Shown piece after piece: positions 1 to 7,985 of a DNA stretch of 29,076 bases (position 1 is the first letter of the stretch; every line of letters starts with the position of its first letter). The notes beneath the pieces are model-generated. The model searched no databases. It saw only the letters and a program-made list of their open reading frames with translations, and had not been told where the DNA came from. Source of the stretch: Bacilli bacterium (lineage in GTDB: Bacteria > Bacillota_I > Bacilli_A > RFN20 > CAG-449); the NCBI GenBank assembly GCA_900755065.1, contig CAAEFC010000017.1:1-29076 (forward strand). The letters run 5' to 3'. Both the position numbers and the translations under genes were made by a program.

Positions 1-12
1 ATTATTCTTCAT
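1..12 (-). CDS. Start of an unknown gene leaving the window (4 codons)
   Basis: Reading leftward on the minus strand, an AGGAGG ribosome site at 22-27 sits nine bases before an ATG at 10-12, followed by codons for Lys, Asn and Asn before the window ends. The spacing and the perfect Shine-Dalgarno sequence are the only evidence. Met-Lys-Asn would suit a signal peptide or a cytoplasmic protein, so no function can be given. Bases 28-139 upstream hold no promoter or gene that I can support. Confidence 0.5.
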
Positions 13-140
13 CTTTTCTTTCCTCCTGCTATTATTTTATTGCTAGAGGTTCTATAGTTCGAGTTTGGTTTTCTTTTACGCTTACAAAACCACAACCGTC
101 GAATGAGCATTCAATACCTTAGATGCAATTTCTAGTTGAA

Positions 141-180
141 AATAAAAGCGAATCCGCCTCTTTGATGGAAACGGGTTCGC
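141..180 (-). terminator. Intrinsic terminator after tRNA-Lys
   Basis: A nine-base-pair stem pairs 172-180 with 148-156, with one G-U pair. On the minus strand it is followed by TTTTATTT (140-147). It lies 14 bases after the 3' end of the tRNA gene, as expected for its transcription end. Confidence 0.8.
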
Positions 181-193
181 CTTTAAACTTGAT

Positions 194-269
<76 letters not shown>

Positions 270-280
270 GTTGCCCTATT

Positions 281-309
281 ATCATAGAATAAACGGCAGA
301 AATAATCAA
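281..309 (-). promoter_or_regulatory. SigA-type promoter of tRNA-Lys
   Basis: TTGATT (304-309) and TATGAT (281-286) are separated by exactly 17 bases, and the expected start lies a few bases before the tRNA 5' end. The -35 box begins directly at the udk stop codon. The two hexamers and the spacing are identical to those before tuf (17601-17629). Confidence 0.7.
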
Positions 310-930
310 CTATTTATCCAAAATCGACTTGATTTTTTCAATCAGCAGATCGGTCGCCACCGAATGAGAGAAATCGTTGGGAATGATGATATCCGCATAG
401 CGCTTGCTCGGCGATACAAAACTATGATACATCGGTTTGACCGTATTCAGGTACTGATCGATGATTCCGTCGAACGAACGGCCTCTTTCGATCATATCCC
501 GGCGAATTCTTCGGATCAGCCGTAAATCTTCGTCGCATTCGACGAACACTTTGATGTCGGCCAATGCGCGGATATCCGGGTCTTCTAAAACCAGAATGCC
601 GTCGAGAATGACCACCCTGCCCGGATAAATTTTTTCCGTTTCCGCGCTTCTCGTCTGCGCGACGAAATCGTAAACCGGCTTGTCGATGCTCTTTCCGTTC
701 AGAAGGTCTTTCAAATGGCGGATCAGCAATTCGTTTTCCAATGAACTCGGATGGTCGTAATTGGTTTGCTTTCTTTCCTCCGGAGTGAGGTGCGATTGAT
801 CGCGGTAATAATCGTCGTGTTTGAGGATAACGATATCCTTCCCCTGAAATGCCGCGGCGATTTCGTTCACCAGCGTGGTTTTTCCGCTCGCGGAACCTCC
901 TGCGACGCAGATCAATATCGGTTTTTGCAT
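310..930 (-). CDS. udk: Uridine kinase (uridine/cytidine monophosphokinase)
   Basis: The 206-residue product phosphorylates uridine and cytidine to UMP and CMP in pyrimidine salvage, in the cytoplasm. It opens with a beta strand and a P-loop GGSASGKTT at residues 10-18. It then shows the family features HDDYYRDQS, NYDHPSS and VYDFVAQTRS, and the Walker-B-like VILDGILVL. Length and motifs match bacterial Udk. The frame can be read back to an ATG at 951, but a promoter -10 box (955-960) lies directly before that codon, so the transcript would start there or later. The ATG at 928-930, preceded by AAGGA, is therefore chosen. The gene ends with TAG. It is consistent with a lineage that salvages nucleosides, which fits the nuclease lipoproteins nearby. 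Confidence 0.95.
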   Translation of the reverse strand: MQKPILICVAGGSASGKTTLVNEIAAAFQGKDIVILKHDDYYRDQSHLTPEERKQTNYDHPSSLENELLIRHLKDLLNGKSIDKPVYDFVAQTRSAETEKIYPGRVVILDGILVLEDPDIRALADIKVFVECDEDLRLIRRIRRDMIERGRSFDGIIDQYLNTVKPMYHSFVSPSKRYADIIIPNDFSHSVATDLLIEKIKSILDK

Positions 931-954
931 ACTTCCAATTCCTTTTCCCATAGT

Positions 955-982
955 ATTATAAATGAGGGTACCCGAATTTCAA
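955..982 (-). promoter_or_regulatory. SigA-type promoter of udk
   Basis: TTGAAA (977-982) and a perfect TATAAT (955-960) have a 16-base spacer. The predicted transcription start falls at about 948, downstream of the far ATG at 951. This supports the start of udk at 930. Confidence 0.75.
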
Positions 983-1037
983 AGAAATAAAGATATTTTT
1001 TTCAAATCCCACATAAATTGAGGAAGAGGACAAAAAA

Positions 1038-1757
1038 ATGAAAGATTACTCGATCCAAATCTATATTGCTAACGAAGGCGACACGGTGGACAGCATTTGC
1101 GAACGTTTTCACATCACCAAGCAGATGCTGTATATCTTCAATCCCCTGCTGAAAAACAAGGTAAAAATCAGCAACATTCCGATCAAGATTCCCTATCTTC
1201 AACCCGTTGAAAAGGCGGAAGAAGACCGGGCGGCGGAGAAAAAATGTCCGGCCACTTCCTCCCAAGGAGAGGAGAAGCAACAGCCTGTTCCTTCCGTAGA
1301 AGACAAAAAGCAAGACATCCGCTGTTTGCTTCTTCCTTTCGTCGTACTGATCGGCCAATGCAAAGAAGCCCTCCTGATCAAACAATTTCTTCCTTCGCTT
1401 TACGAATCGTATGAACAAAGCAACCGAACGTGGCTGCACCGCTCTTTAAGCGGACTTTCCGACGATCAGAACGTCGTTTCGAAAGCGGAAAACTATTACG
1501 CGACTCTGATGGCATTCGACGATGTTCTTTCGCAAGAAGACGAAACCGCCATCGGCGAACATTTAAAACATCTGTCCGATTTGTCCGACCGGATCCGATC
1601 GCTCTGCCCGGAAAAGTATCGGAAACTCTTTTCCGAATTCCATGATTTCTGCATACAGTACTTCATTCAGATCAAAATGGAGAATTATACCGCCGCGAAC
1701 GAATCCTATCTGAAAATCGTTGAAAAATTAAATCTCGAAATAGCCGTCGTAGGTTGA
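1038..1757 (+). CDS. LysM-domain protein, no signal peptide
   Basis: This is the only plus-strand gene. The 239-residue product begins with a LysM fold at residues 5-53 (ANEGDTVDSICERFHITKQMLYIFNP, then a PIKIPYL strand). A charged low-complexity linker follows (about 56-95), then a mostly helical C-terminal region (about 98-239) that I do not recognise. LysM domains usually bind peptidoglycan or chitin-like glycans. No signal peptide or membrane segment is visible, so a cytoplasmic location is likely. Cytoplasmic LysM proteins exist among spore-coat proteins such as SafA and SpoVID, but no sporulation link is shown here. The start is supported by GGAAGAGG at 1022-1029. The 3' end overlaps the convergent nuclease gene by 30 bases. 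The gene ends with TGA. Confidence 0.85.
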   Translation: MKDYSIQIYIANEGDTVDSICERFHITKQMLYIFNPLLKNKVKISNIPIKIPYLQPVEKAEEDRAAEKKCPATSSQGEEKQQPVPSVEDKKQDIRCLLLPFVVLIGQCKEALLIKQFLPSLYESYEQSNRTWLHRSLSGLSDDQNVVSKAENYYATLMAFDDVLSQEDETAIGEHLKHLSDLSDRIRSLCPEKYRKLFSEFHDFCIQYFIQIKMENYTAANESYLKIVEKLNLEIAVVG

Positions 1758-2873
1758 TTTGTTGTTTTCGTAATCCCAGTACGGATCTTTCTCTCCCCAG
1801 ATGCCCAAGCCGTTTCTTTCGGCGTACAGACGCGCGTCGTAAAGCCAATTCGTATACGTGATATCTTTATAAATCAGGTTATCGGTCGTTCCGAAAGCGA
1901 TATCGGAAAAACCTTTCCTGACGATTTTGTAATTGAGCAGTTCTCCGTCCGTCCAGACCCATGCCAGGACACGGTCGAAGGTTTCGTACAGCGTTCCGTT
2001 CGGTTGCGACTGCAATTGAATTCTCGTCGCCTCTTCCAGCCTTTCGGTAACCCAGAATTTCGCCGGGATTCCCCATGGCTGAACGTTTTCGGTATAACTC
2101 TCCGGCGTATTGATATTCTGAAAACGGACTTTCGTTCCGTTCGCGATTCCGGTAGAAGAAGGATAATAAAACCTCGCCGTATCGCCGTCGACGCCCGCGT
2201 AGAGGGTAACATCGATAATCCCCCCGCCGGTGATGTTCTTCTCCGCATCTTCGATAAATGAAGCGGACAGATAGGTTTCGTCGATTTGAGGGCCCGCTTC
2301 CAGTTCCTCCGGCGTCACCGAATTGTCGACATTTCCAAGATAGTTGACGTTGTCCGCCCCATAGCGGATCCAGTCATATTCATCCCAAACGCTCTTGCTT
2401 TCCATACAAGCGGTCTTTCTGACCAACGTGACGTCGCTTTCGTACGAATAAGACGTTCCCATGATGCCGATCAAATCGATGACCTTTTTTCCTTTCGCCA
2501 GAGCGATCTGTTGCGAACCGTTGAACATCAGTTTTTCGCTGATCTGGTCGGCTTTTTCCAAAACGCTTTCTTCGGCTTCGGAATGAGCGACGACGAATAC
2601 ATTCCGGGAAGGTAACGTTCCTTCCAGTTCGATCGTATAGCCCGGTTCGCTGTCCCCGCGAAGATAGATGAAAATGCGGTATTCCGAAAGATCGATATCC
2701 TTTTCTCCTTTATTGTAGAGTTCGATTGCCCGGTTGTTTCCCGTTCCTTCCAGGTATTCGCTGATCAGAAGGTCCGAATTCGTCAGAACGCTTTTGTTTT
2801 TCGAGCAGGACGACAGCGAAGGAACGGCGCTCATTAGCGTAATCATTAACCATTTTATCCATTTTTTTGCCAT
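1728..2873 (-). CDS. Lipoprotein with lamin-tail domain and staphylococcal-nuclease domain
   Basis: The 381-residue product starts with a lipoprotein signal (KKWIKW, hydrophobic stretch, LSSC with Cys23), so it should be anchored outside the membrane. Residues 33-160 resemble a lamin-tail domain (LLISEYLEGTGNNRAIELYN). Residues 222-362 are a thermonuclease fold: VDGDT (228-232), R250, TPE (256-258) and R301 match Arg35, Thr41-Glu43 and Arg87 of S. aureus nuclease. The position of calcium ligand Asp40 is Asn255 here, which may weaken calcium binding. The frame can be read back to 3107, but that part crosses a terminator. The ATG at 2871-2873, followed by a clean signal peptide, is preferred. 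It probably cuts extracellular DNA or RNA. The gene has its own promoter and no visible terminator before the convergent LysM gene. Confidence 0.85.
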   Translation of the reverse strand: MAKKWIKWLMITLMSAVPSLSSCSKNKSVLTNSDLLISEYLEGTGNNRAIELYNKGEKDIDLSEYRIFIYLRGDSEPGYTIELEGTLPSRNVFVVAHSEAEESVLEKADQISEKLMFNGSQQIALAKGKKVIDLIGIMGTSYSYESDVTLVRKTACMESKSVWDEYDWIRYGADNVNYLGNVDNSVTPEELEAGPQIDETYLSASFIEDAEKNITGGGIIDVTLYAGVDGDTARFYYPSSTGIANGTKVRFQNINTPESYTENVQPWGIPAKFWVTERLEEATRIQLQSQPNGTLYETFDRVLAWVWTDGELLNYKIVRKGFSDIAFGTTDNLIYKDITYTNWLYDARLYAERNGLGIWGEKDPYWDYENNKSTYDGYFEI

Positions 2874-2899
2874 ACAATCAACCTTTTTCCTCTGAAAAT

Positions 2900-2908
2900 A
2901 GTATAGCA
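2900..2908 (-). promoter_or_regulatory. Extended -10 promoter of the lamin-tail nuclease gene
   Basis: On the minus strand TGCTATACT is a good extended -10 element (TG-N-TATACT), 27 bases before the chosen ATG. No convincing -35 box is present; the upstream stretch is T-rich. Confidence 0.5.
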
Positions 2909-2958
2909 AAAAAAGAAAAAAATAGATATAGCCAAATTCAATCTGCCTTGAATTCAGC

Positions 2959-2987
2959 AAAAAAAGACAGGCTGTCATCAGCCTGCC
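2959..2987 (-). terminator. Intrinsic terminator of the ABC importer/nuclease operon
   Basis: A nine-base-pair stem pairs 2979-2987 with 2966-2974 around the loop ATGA, with one G-U pair. It is followed on the minus strand by seven T (2959-2965). It begins 16 bases after the TAA of the split lipoprotein gene. Confidence 0.9.
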
Positions 2988-3003
2988 TCTTTTTATCAAC
3001 GGA

Positions 3004-4143
3004 TTAAGCGTTCGGAATGACGATGGAATCGACTTCGCAAAGATCGATTTGCGGACCGTTGTACCAACCCAGGTTGGCATTGACGATGTCGATCGTGTCT
3101 CCGACATTCAGAGTCGCCAGTTTCGCAGCGATCTCCTCCACGTTATACGCGTATTTATTCACCGTGATGGTGACGTCTTTGCCGCCCAACGTGAAGACGT
3201 ATTTTCCGCTGGAAGATTTGCTCGCCGCCGTATCGACGGATTTCAGCACCAGTCCGGAAGCAGATACCAGTCTGCTGTCTTCGCCCTTCAAGGCGTCGGC
3301 GGTGAAGTTATCTCCGGTCAGGACCAGAGCCTCTCTGGCAACCAGAGTCGAATCCGTCAGTTTTTCGTTGGCGGTAATGCCTTTGCTCGCCGTCTCATAA
3401 AGACCGTTGTAAACGGTGACCGTCGAAGTTACGGAGACGACGTCTCCTTTTACGTAGGAATGTCCGCTGAGGTTGTAAACCATGAACGAGGATTCACCGT
3501 CGTCGAGGTAGAAACTCGTACCCTGAACGTTGGTGACGACGCCGGTAATCGTAACCGCGTCTTTCGAACCCGCGTCCGCAGCCAGTCTGGCATTGACGAT
3601 GGTCGAAGAGATGATTTTCGAAACCGTCACGTCTTTGGTGATCTCCACCGTTTTCTCGATACCCGGAATGGTCAGCGTACCGGTCAAGGTGACTACGATG
3701 TCTTCCGAACTGCTCGGATGGATCGTAACATCGCCGGATGCACTGTCGATGGCGAGAACGTCCGGATTGCTGGAAGTCCAGGAAATCGTGGAATCGTACG
3801 TGCTGGTAAGCGGCAGGGTGAAATTTGCCACGACCGCGGTGGAAGGTAATTTTTCTTCCGCGGCGGCTTTGGCGCCGGCCAGTTTTTCATCGTCCGTTTT
3901 GGAGATGGTTCCCGTCTTGGTGATCGAGTCGGTTTCAAGCAAGGTCAGTTGCAGTTCGTTGTACCATTCGCCCCAGCCTTTCACGGTCAGAACGTCGTCG
4001 ACCTGTAAGGTCTTGACAACCTCGACCAATGCGACCGGATCGTCGGCGGCTCTGCTCACGCGGAGGCTGAATTCTTTACCGCCTTCGCCTAAGGTACAGG
4101 TGATGCTGAACGTGTCATAGTACTGTCCCGCGGTTTCATTCGT
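3004..4143 (-). pseudogene. C-terminal part of the split [Ig-like, OB, OB]x2 lipoprotein
   Basis: This stretch continues in the same frame directly after the TAG at 4144-4146. It has no start codon of its own until a GTG at 4057-4059, which has no ribosome site. Its first residues complete an OB-like domain begun before the TAG. Next come an atrophied bacterial Ig-like domain (ISWTSSNPDVLAID, VTLTGTLT), an OB domain (VTITGVVTNVQGTSFYLDDG) and a last OB domain ending in WYNGPQIDLCEVDSI. The same WYN...DSI ending appears in the domain cut by the TAG (WGEWYNELQLTLLETDSI). If the TAG is read through or is an error, this is one 679-residue lipoprotein. Otherwise this half is probably not translated. 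It lacks a signal peptide. If translated from the GTG, the product would be 351 residues. Confidence 0.75.
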
Positions 4144-4146
4144 CTA
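4144..4146 (-). other. In-frame TAG splitting one coding region
   Basis: Codons before the TAG encode KAPEIPEV and codons after it TNETAGQYYDTF, all in one frame with no shift. The TAG falls inside an OB-like domain. TAG is the normal stop of udk, the binding-protein gene, an upstream permease gene and several others, so a general reassignment is unlikely. A nonsense mutation, a strain mixture, a sequencing error or specific readthrough remain possible. Confidence 0.85.
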
Positions 4147-5043
4147 AACTTCCGGAATTTCCGGCGCTTTGGCGACGATCAGGTTCCGGATCGTCATCGG
4201 CGCGGCCTGATATTTCACCAATTCTTTGGCATCCATCGTGCTGGCGGCAACCAACGCATCGGTGGTGTCTTTGTATTCAGGCGCGGTGTACGAGGCATCC
4301 TTGTTCACCAACATGACGCCGTCGGCTTTCTGCAATTCGTGGAATCCGGAGTAAATGCTCTTGGAACCGGTCATGATGACTTCGTTTCCGATTGCGACCA
4401 GATCGTCCGTCAGATAGGTGCTCGGAATGTTGTACATGTAGTACGTATTGCCGGCCTGATCGTGACCCCAGGCAAGGTTGTAGTTGTACTTTCTCTCGTA
4501 GCCGATCTTGTCGATGATGACCTGAATGCAAATCGCGCTGTTGTTTGAAGCCGCGACGAATTCGTCGTACGTCATCACTTTGGCGGTAGGAACGATTTTG
4601 ACGTTGAATTTCTTTGTGTCGGTAAGATCGCCGTAAGTCAACGTTGCCGTCAGAACGGTCGTCGCGTACCAGGTGTTGTCCACCGTTACTGCAGTCCCGT
4701 TGATGGTGAGTGTGTCTTTCAGATAAGCCGGCGTTACGTTCGCCGTCTTATTGTCTTCGCTGATCGAAATGTAAGGGCAATTCGCGGTGACGGTTTCCGT
4801 CAGTGATCCTTGCGTTACGGTATAGGTTTCCGCGATCGAATAGGTGATCGACACGCCGTCGAGCGTATCGTACAATTCGAAACTGGCCTTGACGCCCGTC
4901 GTCAGATTCGGAAACACCAATGCCGCTTTGGCGCTGGCGAGAATTTCCTCCGGATCTTCTTTCTCCTTGCTCCCGCATCCGACAACGCTTCCCATCGTCA
5001 GAAGCGCGGCCGTACTCAGAGTTAAGATTTTCAGTTTTTTCAT
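4144..5043 (-). CDS. Surface lipoprotein, N-terminal part, Ig-like and OB domains (interrupted)
   Basis: The 299-residue reading frame starts with a lipoprotein signal ending VVGC (Cys23). An atrophied Ig-like domain follows (about 30-150), then an OB-like domain (about 152-245, with ICIQVIIDKIGYERKYNYNLAWG and NEVIMTGSKSIYSGFHELQ). The first strands of a second OB-like domain (RNLIVAKAPEIPEV) end at the TAG. OB folds often bind oligonucleotides or oligosaccharides, and in surface nucleases such as YhcR they sit beside a thermonuclease domain. A role in holding nucleic acid at the surface is an inference from the neighbouring nuclease gene. The ATG has GAGAGGAAATGGA upstream and lies 18 bases after the stop of the nuclease gene, so the two are in one operon. 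Confidence 0.8.
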   Translation of the reverse strand: MKKLKILTLSTAALLTMGSVVGCGSKEKEDPEEILASAKAALVFPNLTTGVKASFELYDTLDGVSITYSIAETYTVTQGSLTETVTANCPYISISEDNKTANVTPAYLKDTLTINGTAVTVDNTWYATTVLTATLTYGDLTDTKKFNVKIVPTAKVMTYDEFVAASNNSAICIQVIIDKIGYERKYNYNLAWGHDQAGNTYYMYNIPSTYLTDDLVAIGNEVIMTGSKSIYSGFHELQKADGVMLVNKDASYTAPEYKDTTDALVAASTMDAKELVKYQAAPMTIRNLIVAKAPEIPEV

Positions 5044-5061
5044 TCCATTTCCTCTCTTTTT

Positions 5062-6462
5062 TTATTCACCGATATACGTAATATCGCTGGTGGCAAGAAG
5101 CATTAACTGAACGGTGTTGTTTCCCGTTTTTTCGCTTTCATACATGCTCATTACACCAGTAAGCGTAAGCGTTTGTCCCACAAAGTAGTTGTAATTCCGA
5201 ATCGTCGCTCCGTTTTTGTTCTTGATGAACGTAGAACTGTCGATGCGGATACAGAAGTCGACCGACGACTGGCTGTCGGGATCCGTCTGCGACGCATAGA
5301 GCGTCATTGAATTGTTGGAGTTCGACATGCAGTAGTCCTGCGACGCGTCCGGCGATTCCATGCAATCCGCATAGTTGTTTTCATATCCGCCGTAACCGCC
5401 GGTAATCGTGAGATTTTCGATCGTAACCAATACGTTCATGTAGGCATTCGTATTGGCTTCCGCCGCCGTGATGAGCAGAGGATCGACCTGATTGTTGCGG
5501 GAAAGAAGAAGCATATCGTCTTCCCCTTTCAGAACATCGACGTTGGAATAGGAGACGTTGATCAGTTGATAAGCGCCGTATCGTTCCGCGATGGTTCCCG
5601 TCGCCGCGATTTCGTTTCCTTTGGCGAGAATGTCGTACTGCTTGTATTGCGTGAAGATATACATTCCGTAGGTGCCGATCTCCTGACCCTCTTCGTCGTA
5701 AAGCGTCTTCTGAATGTACGCGTTGGTTCCCAAAGTCCGGGTGACAGTGCCGGTGAGATAGACTTTACTGCCGACATATTTATCCGGATGCTGATACACG
5801 TCGAGTTCGTTGACGATCGCGTCGCCTTCATAGTACAGCGGATCGTCATCGTCGGAGTAAAGATGAATCTTCAACTTCTGCGCTTGCGCGTCAGCGGCGT
5901 AAATCACTTCGGAATACGCGCTTCCGGAAACGCCCTTCGTGCTGGAAAATCCTTCCTGCACCAATTGCAGATTCAGCAAATACAACTCGCTGCCGTCTTC
6001 TTCTTCCGGCGTTCTTTCCGAATACCAGACCCAGACCAGATACCGTCCGTTGCCGTCCTGTTCCGGACCCGAAGCCTCGTTGTTCGGCTCGGTTTCCAGA
6101 ACGATCGTCTTGGCGCTCGTCAGTTTTTCTTTCGTGAAATTGCTGGCCTGCAACCCCCACTTTTCCAAAATTCCGGTCGACTCCGGCGTATCGATTCCGT
6201 TGAATCTTCCCTGAATCAGGTGATCGCCCAGCGTGAAGTGCGCGGTATCACCGTCGACGCATTTGTACAGATCGACGATGCCGACTCCGGTTTGAATGAA
6301 ATTGGAGGTTTCCCAGCCTTCGCTCAGGATCCGCGTCTCACCGGCATAGTCGACTTTTTTCGTCTCGCCTCCGCAGGAGGTGAGAACCGACGAAACGGAA
6401 ACGGCGGAGAATCCCAGCAATAACGCCATCAGCAATGATTTTATTTTTTTATGCCAAATCAT
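5062..6462 (-). CDS. Staphylococcal-nuclease-type lipoprotein with OB domains
   Basis: The 466-residue product has a lipoprotein signal with lipobox LTSC (Cys30), so it should face outward. Residues 60-200 are a thermonuclease domain with all key positions: D70 and D72 in VDGDT, R86, D91-T92, E94 and R140 correspond to Arg35, Asp40, Thr41, Glu43 and Arg87 of S. aureus nuclease. It is predicted to be a calcium-dependent nuclease acting on DNA or RNA. Residues about 210-320 and 340-466 look like two OB-type beta domains (GSKVYLTGTVTRTLGTNAYIQ; GQTLTLTGVM). The start has AGGTG seven bases upstream, and this site overlaps the TAG of the binding-protein gene, so translation is probably coupled to the importer. 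A similar gene order (lipoprotein nuclease beside a ugp-like ABC importer) is recalled from Mycoplasma genitalium MG_186 to MG_189. Confidence 0.88.
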   Translation of the reverse strand: MIWHKKIKSLLMALLLGFSAVSVSSVLTSCGGETKKVDYAGETRILSEGWETSNFIQTGVGIVDLYKCVDGDTAHFTLGDHLIQGRFNGIDTPESTGILEKWGLQASNFTKEKLTSAKTIVLETEPNNEASGPEQDGNGRYLVWVWYSERTPEEEDGSELYLLNLQLVQEGFSSTKGVSGSAYSEVIYAADAQAQKLKIHLYSDDDDPLYYEGDAIVNELDVYQHPDKYVGSKVYLTGTVTRTLGTNAYIQKTLYDEEGQEIGTYGMYIFTQYKQYDILAKGNEIAATGTIAERYGAYQLINVSYSNVDVLKGEDDMLLLSRNNQVDPLLITAAEANTNAYMNVLVTIENLTITGGYGGYENNYADCMESPDASQDYCMSNSNNSMTLYASQTDPDSQSSVDFCIRIDSSTFIKNKNGATIRNYNYFVGQTLTLTGVMSMYESEKTGNNTVQLMLLATSDITYIGE

Positions 6463-6472
6463 AGCGAATCAC

Positions 6473-7939
6473 CTATTGAAGCGGTAAAGCAAAGGCGCAT
6501 TGAGTCAGAGCATCGGTGAAAGCCAGATCGGTTCCTTTCTGTCCGAGAAGAACCTGCGTGATGATTCCGCCGACCTGCGTACGGGCCGTAGCCGAACCCA
6601 CGAAAGCCGGAGAGACGAAATAATCGTTTTGCAAAGTCTGCGTCATTCTGGCAACGCGGGTTTTCAATTCGATTTCGTCGTCCGTCAACGGTTCCTGCGT
6701 GGTGCTGTCGACCGGATTCAGATGCGATTTGTATGCTTCCGTCGTGTAAGAAGATGCCCGAACCGGTTCATAACCCGTCAAAATGGCATACGCCGCGGAA
6801 TTTTCCGGATTGGTGATGAATTTGTAGAACTTGAACGCCGCACGAAGTTGCTCGTCCGAGATTTTCTTGTTCTGGAAGAATACGATCGAAGGTCCCTGAG
6901 AAATGCAATAGGATGTTTCTCCCCATTGCGGAATCGCGGCGACTCTGGCCTGGAATTCGTACTGTCCGTCGGAGTCCTTGCTCGGTTCGTTGTAAGATGT
7001 TCCGCCGGTCGAACCGATCGAGAAAATCAGTTGCTGTTTTTTGAAGTAAGTCGAAGTGTACGACTGGCTTTCGATCGTTCCTTTGGTCTTGATCAATCCT
7101 TCGTCGTACCAGCCTTTGACCTTTTCGACCATGGCTTTGACTTCCGGAGTATTGAAATCGAACGAACCTCTTCCGTCGCTTCCGATCGAAGTATACGGTA
7201 AGCCCAACTGCTTGGCAAACGTGATGAACAGGTTGTCGTCGGAGTCATAGCCTAACGGCGCGATGATCGTGCTGTCGTTCGCTTTGATCTTTCTGGCCAG
7301 ATTGATGATCGCCGTCAGATCGTTCGGGTCGCTCTCGTTTTCCCATTTCGTCGGGACGATCGCATTGCCTTCGCCGTCGACATACCCGTGTTCTTTCAGA
7401 TAGGTTTCGTTATAGAAGAGAACTTCCGTCGACTTGGAGAACGGCATGGAGTAGGTTCCTTCCGCCGCATATTCCTGTCCTTCTTCCAGGAACGAAGGAA
7501 TGAAATCGTTCAGATCGTCTTCGATCTTGTAATCCGGATCGGTCGTCGCTTTATCCGTCGAAGTGTAGCCGATTTCCGGATCGTTGATCAGATCGTCGAG
7601 TTTGACGGCCGCGTCGGCATCGATGTAGTCGGCCACGTGATCCGGGTAGCAGTACGCCATCACCGGCGTCGTCTTTGCCGGAATCGCTTTTTGCAGTTTC
7701 TCGTAAATTCCGGAATAATCCCCTTGCGAAACGTGTTCGATCTTGATGTTTTCGTTTCCCGGGATCGCGTTAAACGCAGCAATCATATTATTTAAAGTCT
7801 TCTGATTCGCTTGCCCCATGGTGTGCCAGAATGTAACCACGGTTTTTCCGGAATCCGAATTTCCGCAGCCTGCAAGAGCCGTACAAGAGATTGTCAGCAA
7901 TGTCGCAGCACACAAAGTTTTGATTAACTTGTTTTTCAT
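6473..7939 (-). CDS. ABC importer substrate-binding lipoprotein, family 1 (UgpB/MalE type)
   Basis: The 488-residue product has a lipoprotein signal ending LAGC (Cys25). It then shows the typical start of family 1 solute-binding proteins, TVVTFWHTMGQANQKTLNNM, and later the family-like SMPFSKSTEVLFYNETYLKE. It would capture a solute outside the membrane and deliver it to the two permeases encoded just upstream. Members bind oligosaccharides, glycerol phosphates and related compounds. The ligand cannot be read from sequence. Because a nuclease gene follows 10 bases after, a nucleic-acid fragment or sugar phosphate is a reasonable guess, not a finding. An AAAGGA site precedes the ATG, and a stem-loop at 7964-7985 separates it from the permease gene. 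It ends with TAG. Confidence 0.9.
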   Translation of the reverse strand: MKNKLIKTLCAATLLTISCTALAGCGNSDSGKTVVTFWHTMGQANQKTLNNMIAAFNAIPGNENIKIEHVSQGDYSGIYEKLQKAIPAKTTPVMAYCYPDHVADYIDADAAVKLDDLINDPEIGYTSTDKATTDPDYKIEDDLNDFIPSFLEEGQEYAAEGTYSMPFSKSTEVLFYNETYLKEHGYVDGEGNAIVPTKWENESDPNDLTAIINLARKIKANDSTIIAPLGYDSDDNLFITFAKQLGLPYTSIGSDGRGSFDFNTPEVKAMVEKVKGWYDEGLIKTKGTIESQSYTSTYFKKQQLIFSIGSTGGTSYNEPSKDSDGQYEFQARVAAIPQWGETSYCISQGPSIVFFQNKKISDEQLRAAFKFYKFITNPENSAAYAILTGYEPVRASSYTTEAYKSHLNPVDSTTQEPLTDDEIELKTRVARMTQTLQNDYFVSPAFVGSATARTQVGGIITQVLLGQKGTDLAFTDALTQCAFALPLQ

Positions 7940-7963
7940 CTAAAATTTCCTTTCTTTTTATAT

Positions 7964-7985
7964 AACAAAACGCGAACGTTTTATT
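7964..7985 (-). promoter_or_regulatory. Intercistronic stem-loop before the binding-protein gene
   Basis: A nine-base-pair stem (7977-7985 with 7964-7972, one G-U pair) closes a TTCG tetraloop. It overlaps the tandem TAA stops of the permease gene and ends 24 bases before the next ATG. No long T run follows, so it is more likely an RNA-stabilising or processing element than a terminator. Such elements often raise expression of the binding protein relative to permeases. Confidence 0.55.

Noticed and set aside
2874..3107. Long upstream extension of the lamin-tail nuclease frame
   Set aside because: It crosses a strong terminator and the end of another gene, while a clean signal peptide and an extended -10 promoter support the start at 2873.
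4144..4146. TAG as a reassigned sense codon in this organism
   Set aside because: Several genes here, including udk, the binding protein, a permease and an RDD gene, end with TAG at the expected length, so general reassignment does not fit.
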